Assembly: GCF_013415115.1 (NCBI RefSeq)
Contig: NZ_JACCDD010000002.1
Span: 372,001 to 436,000 of the forward strand
DNA from: Vreelandella zhaodongensis
GTDB taxonomy: Bacteria; Pseudomonadota; Gammaproteobacteria; Pseudomonadales; Halomonadaceae
DNA: 64,000 nt
Reading direction: 5' to 3'
The notes under the pieces are model-generated. The model was not told where the DNA came from, searched no databases, and was given only the letters and a program-made list of their open reading frames with translations. Position numbers and translations under genes: made by a program. Within the stretch, counting starts at the first letter, position 1. Every line of letters starts with the position of its first letter. Positions 51,835 through 61,220 of this stretch are shown here, piece by piece.

Positions 51835-52275
51835 ATGCTCTCGTTGCTTAAGCGTGCGGCAACTGGCCGTCAGCACCTCATCGACTGGACGACGCACATA
51901 GCTATGCTGATAGTATCCTTCATCGATGATTTCCCCATCCCACGCCACGATATCTAAATCCATGGTTCTCGGCCCTGATTTAATGGGGCCACGTACACGC
52001 CCAAGACGATTTTCTACGTCTTTTAAGTAAGCGCGGAAGGCGTCGTAAACCAGGGGTGTTCGCACGAGTAGCGCTGCATTTAGGAAGTCGGGCTGGTGTT
52101 GGTAACCCACCGGGGCTGTGCGAATCGCCTCTGAACTCGCTATGAGCTCACATTCGCTGCGCAAAATGGTCAACGCTTCAACAAAGTGGTGTTCTGGCTC
52201 AATATTGGTGCCCAAAGAGATTAGGCACTCATGGTGGGCCGCACCAGGGGTCGTTTGTAACAACATGTGTTGCAT
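51829..52275 (-). CDS. folK: FolK-family 2-amino-4-hydroxy-6-hydroxymethyldihydropteridine diphosphokinase
   Basis: A 148-residue enzyme of folate synthesis that transfers pyrophosphate from ATP to 6-hydroxymethyl-dihydropterin. The family start LISLGTNIEPEHHFVEAL, the substrate segment PDFLNAALLVRT and the metal/ATP motif GPRTMDLDIVAWDGEII are present. AGGAAG lies before ATG 52275. It is divergent from a pterin reductase-like gene, which supports a pterin role. It may be a second copy beside a main folK elsewhere in the genome. Confidence 0.9.
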   Translation of the reverse strand: MQHMLLQTTPGAAHHECLISLGTNIEPEHHFVEALTILRSECELIASSEAIRTAPVGYQHQPDFLNAALLVRTPLVYDAFRAYLKDVENRLGRVRGPIKSGPRTMDLDIVAWDGEIIDEGYYQHSYVRRPVDEVLTASCRTLKQREHS

Positions 52276-52482
52276 AGCTACTTCCTAATCTTAAAGGCCC
52301 TCGTCATGGAGGCATAACCCAAGAGCGATGATCGAATTATGTATATGTCTATAAGATTAGCTGGCCTGCTAATTTGTGCAAGCTCTGTACAAGTTATTGA
52401 CAAACGCTACGCTCACGCAGAAAGTCATGCTTAACGCTTAGCTTAATACGATGAACCGTTAAACCATTATGGGGAACCCTAG

Positions 52483-53229
52483 ATGAGCACACCTGCTGCA
52501 CTCGTAACTGGTGGCGCGACGCGCTTGGGGCGCTTTTTCGCCGAAGCCCTGGCGGATAAGGGCTATGATATTGCCTTACACGTGAACAGCTCACGCACTG
52601 AAGCTGAAGACGTCGCCAAGACGATTCAAGCCAAAGGTCGGCGCTGCGAAATACTGCCCTGTAATTTTTTGAACGATTCTCTTGAAGAGCTTGTGGTCGC
52701 TGCCAAACAGCAGTTCCCGAGTCTAAATGTGCTGCTTAATAGCGCATCTGCCTATGAACCTGCCCCCATTGCAGATACCGACATGGCCATGCTGGAAACG
52801 CAGTTTAGGGTCAATATGTTTACGCCATTGCTGCTGACTCGGCACTTTGCAGACGCCGTCGAGAACGGACAGGTCATCAACATCATTGACAATAAAGTGG
52901 CTTACCACCAATACCCCTATGCGGCGTATTTATTGTCCAAAAAGAGCCTTGCCGATATGACACGCATGGCGGCACTGGAGTTTGCGCCGCGCCTGCGCAT
53001 TAATGGCATCGCTCCTGGTGTGGTACTGCCCGCGTCTCAACGTACCAGCGACTATATTCAATGGCGTATTGAAGGTATCCCCGTTCAGCACCAGGGCAGC
53101 CCAACCCACCTTGTACAAGCCTTGCACTACCTAATGGATAATGACTTCGTTGCTGGGCAAATTCTATTCGTCGACGGTGGCGAATCGATCAATCTTGAAG
53201 GGCGTCACTCAGAGAACTATTCCAACTAA
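52483..53229 (+). CDS. folM: SDR-family pterin reductase (FolM/dihydromonapterin reductase-like)
   Basis: A 248-residue short-chain dehydrogenase. The NADPH motif reads TGGATRLG, with Arg in the TGxxxRxG form of pteridine reductases and FolM rather than the usual TGxxxGxG. The catalytic Tyr and Lys lie in YAAYLLSKKSL, and NDFVAGQILFVDGGESI closes the fold. It should reduce dihydromonapterin or dihydrofolate. It shares a 207-base divergent promoter region with folK. The last residues (RHSENYSN) are an unstructured tail. Confidence 0.85.
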   Translation: MSTPAALVTGGATRLGRFFAEALADKGYDIALHVNSSRTEAEDVAKTIQAKGRRCEILPCNFLNDSLEELVVAAKQQFPSLNVLLNSASAYEPAPIADTDMAMLETQFRVNMFTPLLLTRHFADAVENGQVINIIDNKVAYHQYPYAAYLLSKKSLADMTRMAALEFAPRLRINGIAPGVVLPASQRTSDYIQWRIEGIPVQHQGSPTHLVQALHYLMDNDFVAGQILFVDGGESINLEGRHSENYSN

Positions 53230-53308
53230 GCAATTATTCCACCTAAACTATTCCATTCCATCTAAACAACTATCCGAACGACAGAACGCCCCCCTTATCG
53301 ATTGCTCT

Positions 53309-53345
53309 CTGCCGGTGCCTGTTAAAGGCATCCGGCAGTTCTTTT
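53309..53345 (+). terminator. Intrinsic terminator after folM
   Basis: Stem CTGCCGG-t-GCCT / AGGC-at-CCGGCAG with a short loop and the tail TTCTTTT, 80 bases past the stop. Confidence 0.7.
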
Positions 53346-53501
53346 ATGGGTCACTGGTAAGCGCTGGACGATTTAACTAAAGGCCACATTTCCCTTCTTC
53401 CATGCGCAGAAGGATTGTCGGTAGACTCCTAAAAGTCGTCTGTTTTCAGCTGGCATACAACCCTTCGAGTCGACTATTCCAACAATAAACAGGAATTCTT
53501 T

Positions 53502-55112
53502 ATGGAAAAACTCGCACAACGGCTGGGGCTGCGCACAGACCCCACCATTTTCTTTGTCTCTGCAGGATTGATGCTGCTATTTCTGATGGCGCTAATCATT
53601 GCACCCGAGGCTATCGGAAACGTTTTTGCCACAGGCCGCAGCTGGGTAGTCACTAATCTGGGCTGGTTCTTTATCTTCGGCGTTAGCTTCTGGCTGGTTT
53701 TTCTGCTTTGGGTGGCATTGAGCCGCTACGGAAATATCCGCCTAGGCAAAGAAGATGACCGACCTGCCTACGGCAATATTTCCTGGTTCACCATGCTGTT
53801 TGCCGGTGGTATTGGCACAGTATTGATGTTTTGGGGGGTAGCCGAGCCAGTATTCCACTTTGCCAACCCTCCCCATGGGGATATTGAACCACACACGGTG
53901 GAAGCCGCTCGTGAAGCCATGGGTTTTTCGCTGTACCACTTGGGCTTACATACCTGGACCATTTTTACGCTGCCAGGGTTAGCGTTTGCTTACTTTATTT
54001 ACCGCTATGACCTGCCGGTGCGTGTCAGCTCGGTGTTCTATCCGCTTCTCCATGAGCGCATCTACGGCCCTATCGGTAAAACCATTGATATCTTTGCGGT
54101 GCTTGGCACGCTGTTTGGCGTGGCCGTTTCCATCGGACTGGGTACTTCTCAGATTAATGCAGGCTTAAGCGAGCTATTTGGCATTGCCGACAGCGTGACC
54201 AGTAAGGTGCTCATCATTACCGTGTTGACCGCAGTCGCGGTGGCGTCCATCGCCGGCGGATTGGATAAAGGCGTGAAAATGCTTTCCAATCTCAATATTG
54301 GTTTGGCAGTAGGGTTGATGCTGTTCGTACTGTTTACAGGTTCTACCGTCTTTCTGTTACGCGGCATTATTGAAACGCTAGGTATCTACGTATCTAATAT
54401 TGTGCCCCTATCTTTCTGGAACGATACTCTCGCGCAATATACCCGTGAAGAAGGCAGCTGGGGCTGGCAAGGCAACTGGACCGTCTTTTACTGGGCCTGG
54501 ACAGTGACTTGGTCTCCCTTTATCGGCCTGTTTGTCGCACGTATTTCCAAGGGTCGTACCATTCGTGAGTTTGTCCTTGGCGTTCTATTTGCACCTTCGG
54601 TATTCACGCTGGTGTGGTTTGCCATCTTTGGCTGGTCAGCTATGGAAATCGACGGCATCGGCGCTGCCGCTCGTGAACAGTTGGGCGATCAAGCTGGCAT
54701 GATGACGGCCGCCGTTATGGAGAGCGTGCCATTAGCAATGTTCGCGTTCTTCGAGCACTTCCCCGCTGCGACGTTGATTCAAGGACTTGCTGTGGTGATT
54801 GTGGCCATTTTCTTTGCGACTTCCTCGGACTCGGCTTCGCTGGTCATCGACCTGCTGTGTACCGGTGATACTGAGCCTGGCCCTATCCATCAACGGATAT
54901 TCTGGGGCGTCTCCGAGGGTGCTGTTGCCGCTATGCTGATCGTCCTGGCGGGTGATGCCGGGCTAGTGGCACTACAGCAGGTAATTACCGTGATCGGCCT
55001 CCCCATCTTCATCATGGTATTTGCCATGGTATTTTCACTGATGAAAGCGCTGCTGACAGAAAAAATTAAGATTGTGCGGCCGCTACAGGCTCCCGACTTA
55101 GATAATTTGTAA
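53502..55112 (+). CDS. BCCT family osmolyte transporter, paralogue of the 11.5-kb gene
   Basis: A 536-residue transporter nearly collinear with the protein at 11542-13170: both begin with a GLxTDPTIFF segment and share FAGGIGTVLMFWGVAEP, the NWTVFYWAWTVTWSPFIGLFVARIS substrate-site helix and FFATSSDSASLV. The tryptophan-rich motif is the betaine/choline type. AGGAATTCTTT precedes the ATG. Likely takes up the same or a similar compatible solute under different conditions. A terminator follows at 55161. Confidence 0.93.
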   Translation: MEKLAQRLGLRTDPTIFFVSAGLMLLFLMALIIAPEAIGNVFATGRSWVVTNLGWFFIFGVSFWLVFLLWVALSRYGNIRLGKEDDRPAYGNISWFTMLFAGGIGTVLMFWGVAEPVFHFANPPHGDIEPHTVEAAREAMGFSLYHLGLHTWTIFTLPGLAFAYFIYRYDLPVRVSSVFYPLLHERIYGPIGKTIDIFAVLGTLFGVAVSIGLGTSQINAGLSELFGIADSVTSKVLIITVLTAVAVASIAGGLDKGVKMLSNLNIGLAVGLMLFVLFTGSTVFLLRGIIETLGIYVSNIVPLSFWNDTLAQYTREEGSWGWQGNWTVFYWAWTVTWSPFIGLFVARISKGRTIREFVLGVLFAPSVFTLVWFAIFGWSAMEIDGIGAAAREQLGDQAGMMTAAVMESVPLAMFAFFEHFPAATLIQGLAVVIVAIFFATSSDSASLVIDLLCTGDTEPGPIHQRIFWGVSEGAVAAMLIVLAGDAGLVALQQVITVIGLPIFIMVFAMVFSLMKALLTEKIKIVRPLQAPDLDNL

Positions 55113-55160
55113 ATGTTGTGAGTGCTCTAACTAATACTGACCACATATGATGTACCAACA

Positions 55161-55188
55161 ACAAAGCCGCCCTTTTGGGCGGCTTTGT
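55161..55188 (+). terminator. Bidirectional terminator between BCCT and mechanosensitive channel genes
   Basis: Stem ACAAAGCCGCCC / GGGCGGCTTTGT with TTTT loop, between convergent genes. Confidence 0.82.
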
Positions 55189-55206
55189 CGTCTCGGTGAG
55201 CACTAC

Positions 55207-57591
55207 TTACAGATCGTCAACATCACTATGGTCTGGCTTTAGGTGGTCAGGCTCGTTGGTTGCCTGAGACTCCTGAGCGGCTTGACCCGATGGTCGTTCA
55301 TTTTCTTGACGAACCGGCGACGTTTCAACTTTTTTGCGCTCTGCGGTGGACTCCAACACACGCACATTGGCGGGAGGCGTTTTGCCACCTTTGGTTTCAC
55401 CGAAATAGAGCGTGGTGTGTGGGAACGGTATCTCGATACCGGCTGCATCAAAACGCAACTTCACTAGTCGGTTGTAGGCACGGCCAACGCCCCACTGATC
55501 GCCCGGCGTTGTCTTGATCACCACACGAATATTGACAGAGCTGTCGGCAAGCGCGGTGACGCCGGCAACCGTCAGGTCAGCCAACAACTTATGGCTATGC
55601 TCTTCACTGGCTTTCAGATCTTCAAATGCCAGCTGTAACTGCTCGATAGCCTCATCAATGCTTTCGTTATAGCCAATGCCGTATTCACCCACATGGTTGC
55701 CGTACTCACGCATGTAGTTTGAAACGGTATCAACACTGGAGAAGGGCACGATGTGGTAAGTGCCTGACAGATCACGAATACCTACCGAACGAATACTCAG
55801 CCGCTCGGCTGTCCCCGTTACGCCGCCAACGGTCACCACATCGCCGGTATTCATGGCGTTTTCTACCTGAATAAAGATGCCGGTAATCACATCTTGCACC
55901 AGTTTTTGGGCACCAAAACCAATCGCTAAACCGAGAACACCGGCACCGGCAATCAGCGGCCCGATATTAATGCCGATTTCCGACAACACAATCATGCCGG
56001 TAATCGTCACCATGGCAATGGCCAAGGCGTTACGGAACAAACTCAGCAGTGTTTTTGCACGCGCAGACGGCTCGCCATGCCCTGTCTCTGGGTTAAGTTT
56101 GTGCTCAATAAGACTCGCCAGCCCCAGCCAGACCCCAAAGGCCACTAGCAAAATGACCGCCACGCCGACTAGGTTACCAACCAGATTAGCGCCACGGTCC
56201 GAGGCGTACCAAGCCGCTAAATTAAACACTCCCCAGGCATCCAGCACGACCATAATGACCGCCACTAACAGCACAGTACGCAGTACACGCAGCGCATTGG
56301 GCACGTAGCTGTTTAAGCGCACTTCCAGCAGCGGTAGTTTGCGACGCAAATCATCGGAAAGCTGGATACGACGGCCAATCGTTTGTGTCAGGAACATCGA
56401 CACTAGTAGCCCTATAACGACAGCAGCCAAGGTTTTCAGTGTAGCAAACAGCACAAACGGTAGCGCGTCCTCAGAACGAGTCAGCGTCAATACCAGCACG
56501 ACTAGGAAATAGGTCAGCGCAAACAGGTGCCAAGTGCGAGCAAACAGATGCAGCGATACCCGACTGGCGGTCATCGTCGCACGCCCAGCCATTTTATCGA
56601 TGTTGTCTCGCAAGCGAGTACGATTTTTGAGTACCACCGCGACAGCATAGATAAATGCCATCACCATAATTAATGTGCCCACTGCTTGGCCCAAAGCGAC
56701 AGCCAAGTAGAAGTTAACCAACGGTACCACCACCAGTAGCCCGTAACCTACCATACCAATCAGCCGCGCTATCCAGCGGTTCCAATAAGATGCCTCGCGG
56801 GCTGAAATAGGTAACAGCCGCAGCCCTTCATAGCGTGAGGAGAACAGCATCCGCATGGCGGCTTTGAGCAACTCAATCACCAGGAAGGCATTTAAAAATA
56901 GCGATGCACGGGTAGAAAGCTCGCCTGTTTCCCCAACGGCAAATGCCGCCAGTAAGTTACCACCCACATACGCTAAAGCGACCAGTAATACATCCACAAC
57001 AGCCGCAAGCGCAACGCATAGCACCAAGCGCAGTACAGGTGTCAGTCCACTGCCATGCAGCGACCAACCACTAATTTTAGTAAATAGTGGCTTAGCAACG
57101 CGGCGGAACATCATAAATATTGCAAACGTTGCAACAATCACGATACCCAGGTTAAACGCCGCACTAAAAAAGGCTTCCGAATCAAACGTACCGGCACCTT
57201 GGCCAGTAAACAGATTGCCAATAATGGTAATAGTTTGCTCAAACTGCCCACCAATATCACTAACAATACGACTGGTTAGCTCTGCAAGCTGGCGAGGCAG
57301 CGAGACATCCTCAGGTGCCATACTGCTACCTTGAGCGGCTGCTTCAGGAGAGAGCTCCACTGCCAACACTTCAGGCAACCCTGATGCCTGATTTCGCAGC
57401 AGCTCAATCAACTCCTGGCGCCCCTGCTCATCCTCAAGCAAGTCAGCAAGTGCCGCATAAGAAGGCTGCTCTTCAGCGGCAACGCTATCGTCAGTGCTTG
57501 GCGTAGTTTGCGCCAGCGCAGGTGTTGCTAGAAAGGCAAATAGCATCAGTATCCAGACGCCTAGCCAGGGGAATAAACGTAATGGCGTCAC
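55207..57591 (-). CDS. Mechanosensitive ion channel, MscS superfamily (YbiO-like)
   Basis: A 794-residue inner-membrane channel. Signal peptide (residues 1-27, ending ALAQ), a periplasmic part with YAALADLLEDEQGRQELIELLRNQA like YbiO, about ten further membrane segments, and the MscS core near residues 530-720: pore-helix region IGPLIAGAGVLGLAIGFGAQKLVQDVITGIFIQVENAMNTGDVVTVGGVTGTAERLSIRSVGIRDLSG. The tail after residue 735 is polar and probably disordered. It would release solutes on hypo-osmotic shock, complementing the BCCT importers nearby. Length is close to the YbiO group. Confidence 0.9.
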   Translation of the reverse strand: MTPLRLFPWLGVWILMLFAFLATPALAQTTPSTDDSVAAEEQPSYAALADLLEDEQGRQELIELLRNQASGLPEVLAVELSPEAAAQGSSMAPEDVSLPRQLAELTSRIVSDIGGQFEQTITIIGNLFTGQGAGTFDSEAFFSAAFNLGIVIVATFAIFMMFRRVAKPLFTKISGWSLHGSGLTPVLRLVLCVALAAVVDVLLVALAYVGGNLLAAFAVGETGELSTRASLFLNAFLVIELLKAAMRMLFSSRYEGLRLLPISAREASYWNRWIARLIGMVGYGLLVVVPLVNFYLAVALGQAVGTLIMVMAFIYAVAVVLKNRTRLRDNIDKMAGRATMTASRVSLHLFARTWHLFALTYFLVVLVLTLTRSEDALPFVLFATLKTLAAVVIGLLVSMFLTQTIGRRIQLSDDLRRKLPLLEVRLNSYVPNALRVLRTVLLVAVIMVVLDAWGVFNLAAWYASDRGANLVGNLVGVAVILLVAFGVWLGLASLIEHKLNPETGHGEPSARAKTLLSLFRNALAIAMVTITGMIVLSEIGINIGPLIAGAGVLGLAIGFGAQKLVQDVITGIFIQVENAMNTGDVVTVGGVTGTAERLSIRSVGIRDLSGTYHIVPFSSVDTVSNYMREYGNHVGEYGIGYNESIDEAIEQLQLAFEDLKASEEHSHKLLADLTVAGVTALADSSVNIRVVIKTTPGDQWGVGRAYNRLVKLRFDAAGIEIPFPHTTLYFGETKGGKTPPANVRVLESTAERKKVETSPVRQENERPSGQAAQESQATNEPDHLKPDHSDVDDL

Positions 57592-57811
57592 ACCTAAATC
57601 TCCCTTTGGATGAGTGTTTTATTCACTTTAGTCACTTGCTGTCAATAACCCTATTTTAGCGCACACGTTGGCGATGCAAGCCTATAAAAGAATTATCAGG
57701 GTAACATGAGAATTAATAGGTGGCTTAAGACAAGCGCGCTCTCCGCCGATTTTGATCAACGCAAGCGATGTTGAATAACCGATACATTTAGGCTACGCCC
57801 CATGCCCTGTA

Positions 57812-58243
57812 CTAACCACAAAGAGGCGCTAGCCAATAGTGAGCTAGGGCGAGTACTAACGCGTATCTCGCGCCTTTAGCAACCACAATCCATAATAGCG
57901 CTCGCCACCAGGGTAACCGGAACACACCCGCCAGCACGGTAAGGGGGTCGCCAATCACAGGCGCCCAGGAAATCAGCAGACTGAATTCACCAAAACGGTG
58001 GTACCAACGCTCTGCCCGCGCTAAGCCAGCAGGTGACGCAGGGAACCAACGACGATCTTGGAACTGGCGAGCATAACGCCCCATCACAACGTTAACCATG
58101 CTGCCTAACGTATTACCAGCCGTCGCCACAAACCATAGGGCGACTGGTGGCTCGCCGAGACACCAAAGCCTCGCTAGCCAAACTTCAGAACCACCAGGCA
58201 AGAGCGTGGCACTGGCCAGCGCCACCCAGAATAAACTGAACAT
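57812..58243 (-). CDS. YqaA family (DedA-like) membrane protein
   Basis: A 143-residue protein of the SNARE-associated/DedA fold, YqaA branch. It has LASATLLPGGSEVWLARL, GNTLGSMVNVVMGRYA and FSLLISWAPVIGDPLTVLAGVFRLPWWRALLWIVVAKGARYALV, the YqaA family blocks. The N terminus seems a few residues shorter than usual, so the true start may lie slightly upstream; no strong ribosome site is seen. Function unknown, DedA relatives affect lipid carrier transport. Confidence 0.85.
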   Translation of the reverse strand: MFSLFWVALASATLLPGGSEVWLARLWCLGEPPVALWFVATAGNTLGSMVNVVMGRYARQFQDRRWFPASPAGLARAERWYHRFGEFSLLISWAPVIGDPLTVLAGVFRLPWWRALLWIVVAKGARYALVLALAHYWLAPLCG

Positions 58244-58304
58244 CGTCGCTGTCGCCTTGGCTAGCTGAAACGATTCGCTGAAGCACCCATCAACAAAACC
58301 TCAC

Positions 58305-59126
58305 TCACCGAGGCAGATGGCCGCCAAGCTGTAAGGTGATCTCATCGGCAACGGTACGCACAAGCGCCCCCAGCGCCAACAAGCGCTCTTCAGGGATACG
58401 AGCCATTGGCCCGGACACCGAAATCGCTGCCAGCGGCGTGCCATGCTCATCATGGATACAGGCGGCAACGCAGTGTAAGCCCACCGCGTGTTCCTCACGG
58501 TCGCAGGCAAAGCCTTGGGCACGTATAGTGGCCATTTCGGCCAATAGCGCATCTGGTTGATGCAGGGTGTTTTCAGTCACCCGGGCAAGGTCGTACCCTT
58601 TCAGTAGCTCGCTACGCTCATCTTCGCTCATCCAAGCCAGCAAGGCTTTACCCACCCCTGAAGCATGCAGCGGCGCCCGCGAGCCTAAGCGGGTAATCAT
58701 TCGCATCATCTGCGGCGACTCATGCTGGGCAAGAAATACCGCTGTTGCACCATCGCGAATGCCGAGATTGGCGGTCTCCCCCGTTTCTGCCGTTAGGCGG
58801 CGTAGAAAGGGGCGACTTTTTGCAACGACATCACGTGCTTCCAGAAAACTGTTACCGATGCGAAAGGTTTTTACATCAATACGCCAGAGCCCTTGATCGC
58901 TCTCTTGAGTCACGAATCCCTGGCTTTGCAGTGCCTGTAGCAAGCGATGGGTTGTAGAAGGTGCGAGATCGGCCATTTCCGCTAGCTCTGATAGGGCCAA
59001 CCCTAGCGGGCTCGCTGACAAATACTCAAGCATCGTGAGGCCACGCACCAACGATTGGCTATGCCCACCACTCGCTTTGGTGGTCCCCGCCGGACGCCCA
59101 ACTGACCTGCGCTTTGCTTCACTCAC
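58305..59126 (-). CDS. IclR family transcriptional regulator
   Basis: A 273-residue regulator. Residues about 25-90 form the winged helix (SLVRGLTMLEYLSASPLGLALSELAEMADLAPSTTHRLLQALQSQGFVTQ), and the rest is the IclR ligand domain (GETANLGIRDGATAVFLAQHESPQMMRM, GSRAPLHASGVGKALLAWM, CVAACIHDEHGTPLAAISVSGPMARI). The GTG at 59126 has AGGAGAG 7 bases upstream; an ATG at 59162 is also possible but lacks a ribosome site. Not next to a catabolic operon, so its target is unknown. Related regulators control glyoxylate, allantoin or aromatic acid genes. Confidence 0.9.
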   Translation of the reverse strand: MSEAKRRSVGRPAGTTKASGGHSQSLVRGLTMLEYLSASPLGLALSELAEMADLAPSTTHRLLQALQSQGFVTQESDQGLWRIDVKTFRIGNSFLEARDVVAKSRPFLRRLTAETGETANLGIRDGATAVFLAQHESPQMMRMITRLGSRAPLHASGVGKALLAWMSEDERSELLKGYDLARVTENTLHQPDALLAEMATIRAQGFACDREEHAVGLHCVAACIHDEHGTPLAAISVSGPMARIPEERLLALGALVRTVADEITLQLGGHLPR

Positions 59127-59305
59127 CTTGCTCTCTCCTGAAGACGCCTCTCCTGAAGGCATAAAGTGGGTGAGGATAACGCGCCAACGTGGCCGCTGTC
59201 GCGTTTACGGAAACAAATTCCACCAATGGTAGCGCGCCTGTGGATAGGCCAGTATTAGCTGGGCTCGACCAAAGCGGCCTCCTGCCATGCAGAAAGCCAC
59301 GCTAT

Positions 59306-60265
59306 TTACGCTTTTGCGCGCACGTCTTTGCGATGGTTATAACCAAGCGGATGGGGTTCGCCACGGGCCTTGGCCAGCTCGATTTGGCGTTGGCGCTCGC
59401 GGGCGGCAGCGCGGGTTTTCTCGGGGAGTGAGTCAATGCAGTGGGGGCAGCTGATGCCCGGCTCGTAAGCCGGCGACTGCATATCAGCAATTGAGATCGG
59501 CATCCGGCAGGCGTGGCACTGTTCATGCTCGCCTTCGCTTAGGTCGTGACGCACGGTGACGCGGTTATCAAACACGAAACACTCACCGCGCCATAAAGAC
59601 TGCTCTTCCGGCACTTTTTCAAGGTAGTTCAGCACGCCACCTTTTAGGTGATAAACCTCTTCAAAGCCCTCTTTCAGCATAAAGCTGGAAGCCTTTTCAC
59701 AGCGGATACCGCCGGTACAGAACATGGCGACTTTCTTGTGTTTTTCCGGGTTGTAGTGCTCGCGCACGTACTCAGGAAACTCACGGAAGGTGGTCGTTTT
59801 CGGGTCAATCGCCCGCTCAAAGCTACCAATCGCCACTTCGTAATCGTTACGGGTGTCAATGACCAGCACTTCTGGGTCAGAGATCACATCGTTCCAATCT
59901 TCCGGCTCCACGTAGGTTCCGACGGTATCGTTGGGATCAATATCCGGCACGCCTAAGGTGACGATCTCTTTTTTCAGTTTCACCTTAGTGCGATAGAACG
60001 GCGTTTCATCGCAGTAGGACTCTTTATGGTCGATATCGCTTAAGCGGGGGTCGGCGGTCAGCCAAGCCAACAGGCCATCAATGCCTTCGCGAGTGCCCGC
60101 CACGGTGCCGTTAATACCTTCTTTGGCGAGCAGCAGCGTGCCTTTGACGCCGTTATCGATCATCGTCTGGCGCAGTGGCTCTCTCAGCGCTTCAAAGTCG
60201 TTCAGCGTGACAAATTTATATAGCGCCGCGACCACAATCGGCGGTGTTTGGGTGGTTTCCGTCAT
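59306..60265 (-). CDS. trhO: tRNA uridine(34) hydroxylase TrhO (rhodanese-related, YceA)
   Basis: A 319-residue protein: N-terminal acylphosphatase-like domain ([47 protein letters not shown]) and a central rhodanese domain with [31 protein letters not shown] and active-site loop [13 protein letters not shown]-terminal Cys pairs ([12 protein letters not shown]) suggest a zinc knuckle. TrhO makes 5-hydroxyuridine at tRNA position 34 with oxygen. ATG 60265 has AGGAGAA upstream. Confidence 0.93.
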   Translation of the reverse strand: MTETTQTPPIVVAALYKFVTLNDFEALREPLRQTMIDNGVKGTLLLAKEGINGTVAGTREGIDGLLAWLTADPRLSDIDHKESYCDETPFYRTKVKLKKEIVTLGVPDIDPNDTVGTYVEPEDWNDVISDPEVLVIDTRNDYEVAIGSFERAIDPKTTTFREFPEYVREHYNPEKHKKVAMFCTGGIRCEKASSFMLKEGFEEVYHLKGGVLNYLEKVPEEQSLWRGECFVFDNRVTVRHDLSEGEHEQCHACRMPISIADMQSPAYEPGISCPHCIDSLPEKTRAAARERQRQIELAKARGEPHPLGYNHRKDVRAKA

Positions 60266-60439
60266 GGAATTCTCCTGGTAGTCGCCCTCGCAAAGGGCGG
60301 ACCGGGTAAATAAACGCGCATAGTCTAGCAAATTAATCGTCGATTTATTCGATCTGACCGTCTAAAAAGCTTCACCCCACGGCTCAGGCGAGCGGGCGTA
60401 TATTGAACATTATTCTTAATGATGTTTTTGGAGCACGCT

Positions 60440-61129
60440 ATGCACATCCGCCGTTCTAACGAGCGAGGCTACGCCGACCACGGCTGGCTGCGTTCTTTCC
60501 ACACCTTTTCGTTCGCCAACTATGTGGATCCTAACCATATGGGATTCCGATCGCTGCGGGTAATTAATGAAGACCGGGTAACCCCTGGCAATGGCTTTGG
60601 CGCTCATCCCCATCGGGATATGGAGATTATCTCCTATGTACTGGAAGGGGAAATGGAGCATCGCGACAATATGGGTAACGGTGAAGTCATGCGCCCAGGC
60701 GATGTGCAGCGTATGTCTGCAGGCACTGGCGTACTACATAGCGAGTTTAACCACTCTAAAGAGCACGGGCTGCACTTCCTGCAAATTTGGATTGAGCCGG
60801 CCAAGCGTGGCATTGCCCCTAGCTATGAGCAGAAAGCCTTTCCTGCCGCTGAACGCCAAGGCCAGTGGCGCCTAGTCGCGTCTCAAGATGGTCGCGAAGG
60901 GTCGGTGAGCGTTAACCAGGACGTGAATCTTTACGCTGGCTTGTTCGACGCTGGCGAACAGGCGGCTGCACCGCCTTCACGCTATGCTTGGCTGCATGTG
61001 GTGAAAGGCACGATCGACGTTAACGGTGCCCCCCTTAGTGCTGGAGATGCTGCCGCATTTCAACCAGGTGAATCGTTCAGCGTAGCCGGAGGCCAAGCGG
61101 CTGAGGTGCTGCTGTTCGATTTAGCCTAG
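60440..61129 (+). CDS. Pirin family protein
   Basis: A 229-residue bicupin. The N-terminal cupin has the metal-binding set GFGAHPHRDMEIISYVLEGEMEHRDNMGN and the pirin block RPGDVQRMSAGTGVLHSEFN; the C-terminal cupin (WLHVVKGTIDVNGAPLSAGDAAAF) lacks metal ligands. Close to E. coli YhhW, which shows quercetinase activity. ATG 60440 follows GGAG by 6 bases; two earlier in-frame ATGs have none. Confidence 0.92.
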   Translation: MHIRRSNERGYADHGWLRSFHTFSFANYVDPNHMGFRSLRVINEDRVTPGNGFGAHPHRDMEIISYVLEGEMEHRDNMGNGEVMRPGDVQRMSAGTGVLHSEFNHSKEHGLHFLQIWIEPAKRGIAPSYEQKAFPAAERQGQWRLVASQDGREGSVSVNQDVNLYAGLFDAGEQAAAPPSRYAWLHVVKGTIDVNGAPLSAGDAAAFQPGESFSVAGGQAAEVLLFDLA

Positions 61130-61168
61130 ACCAGTCCCAACCGCTCAACTCTAGAAACCTGGAAACCT

Positions 61169-61196
61169 AAAACGGCCCCGAAAGAGGGGCCGTTTT
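61169..61196 (+). terminator. Bidirectional terminator between pirin gene and serA
   Basis: Stem AAAACGGCCCC / GGGGCCGTTTT with a GAAAGA loop between convergent genes. Confidence 0.88.
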
Positions 61197-61220
61197 AGAT
61201 GGTTACACTGACAGTATTGT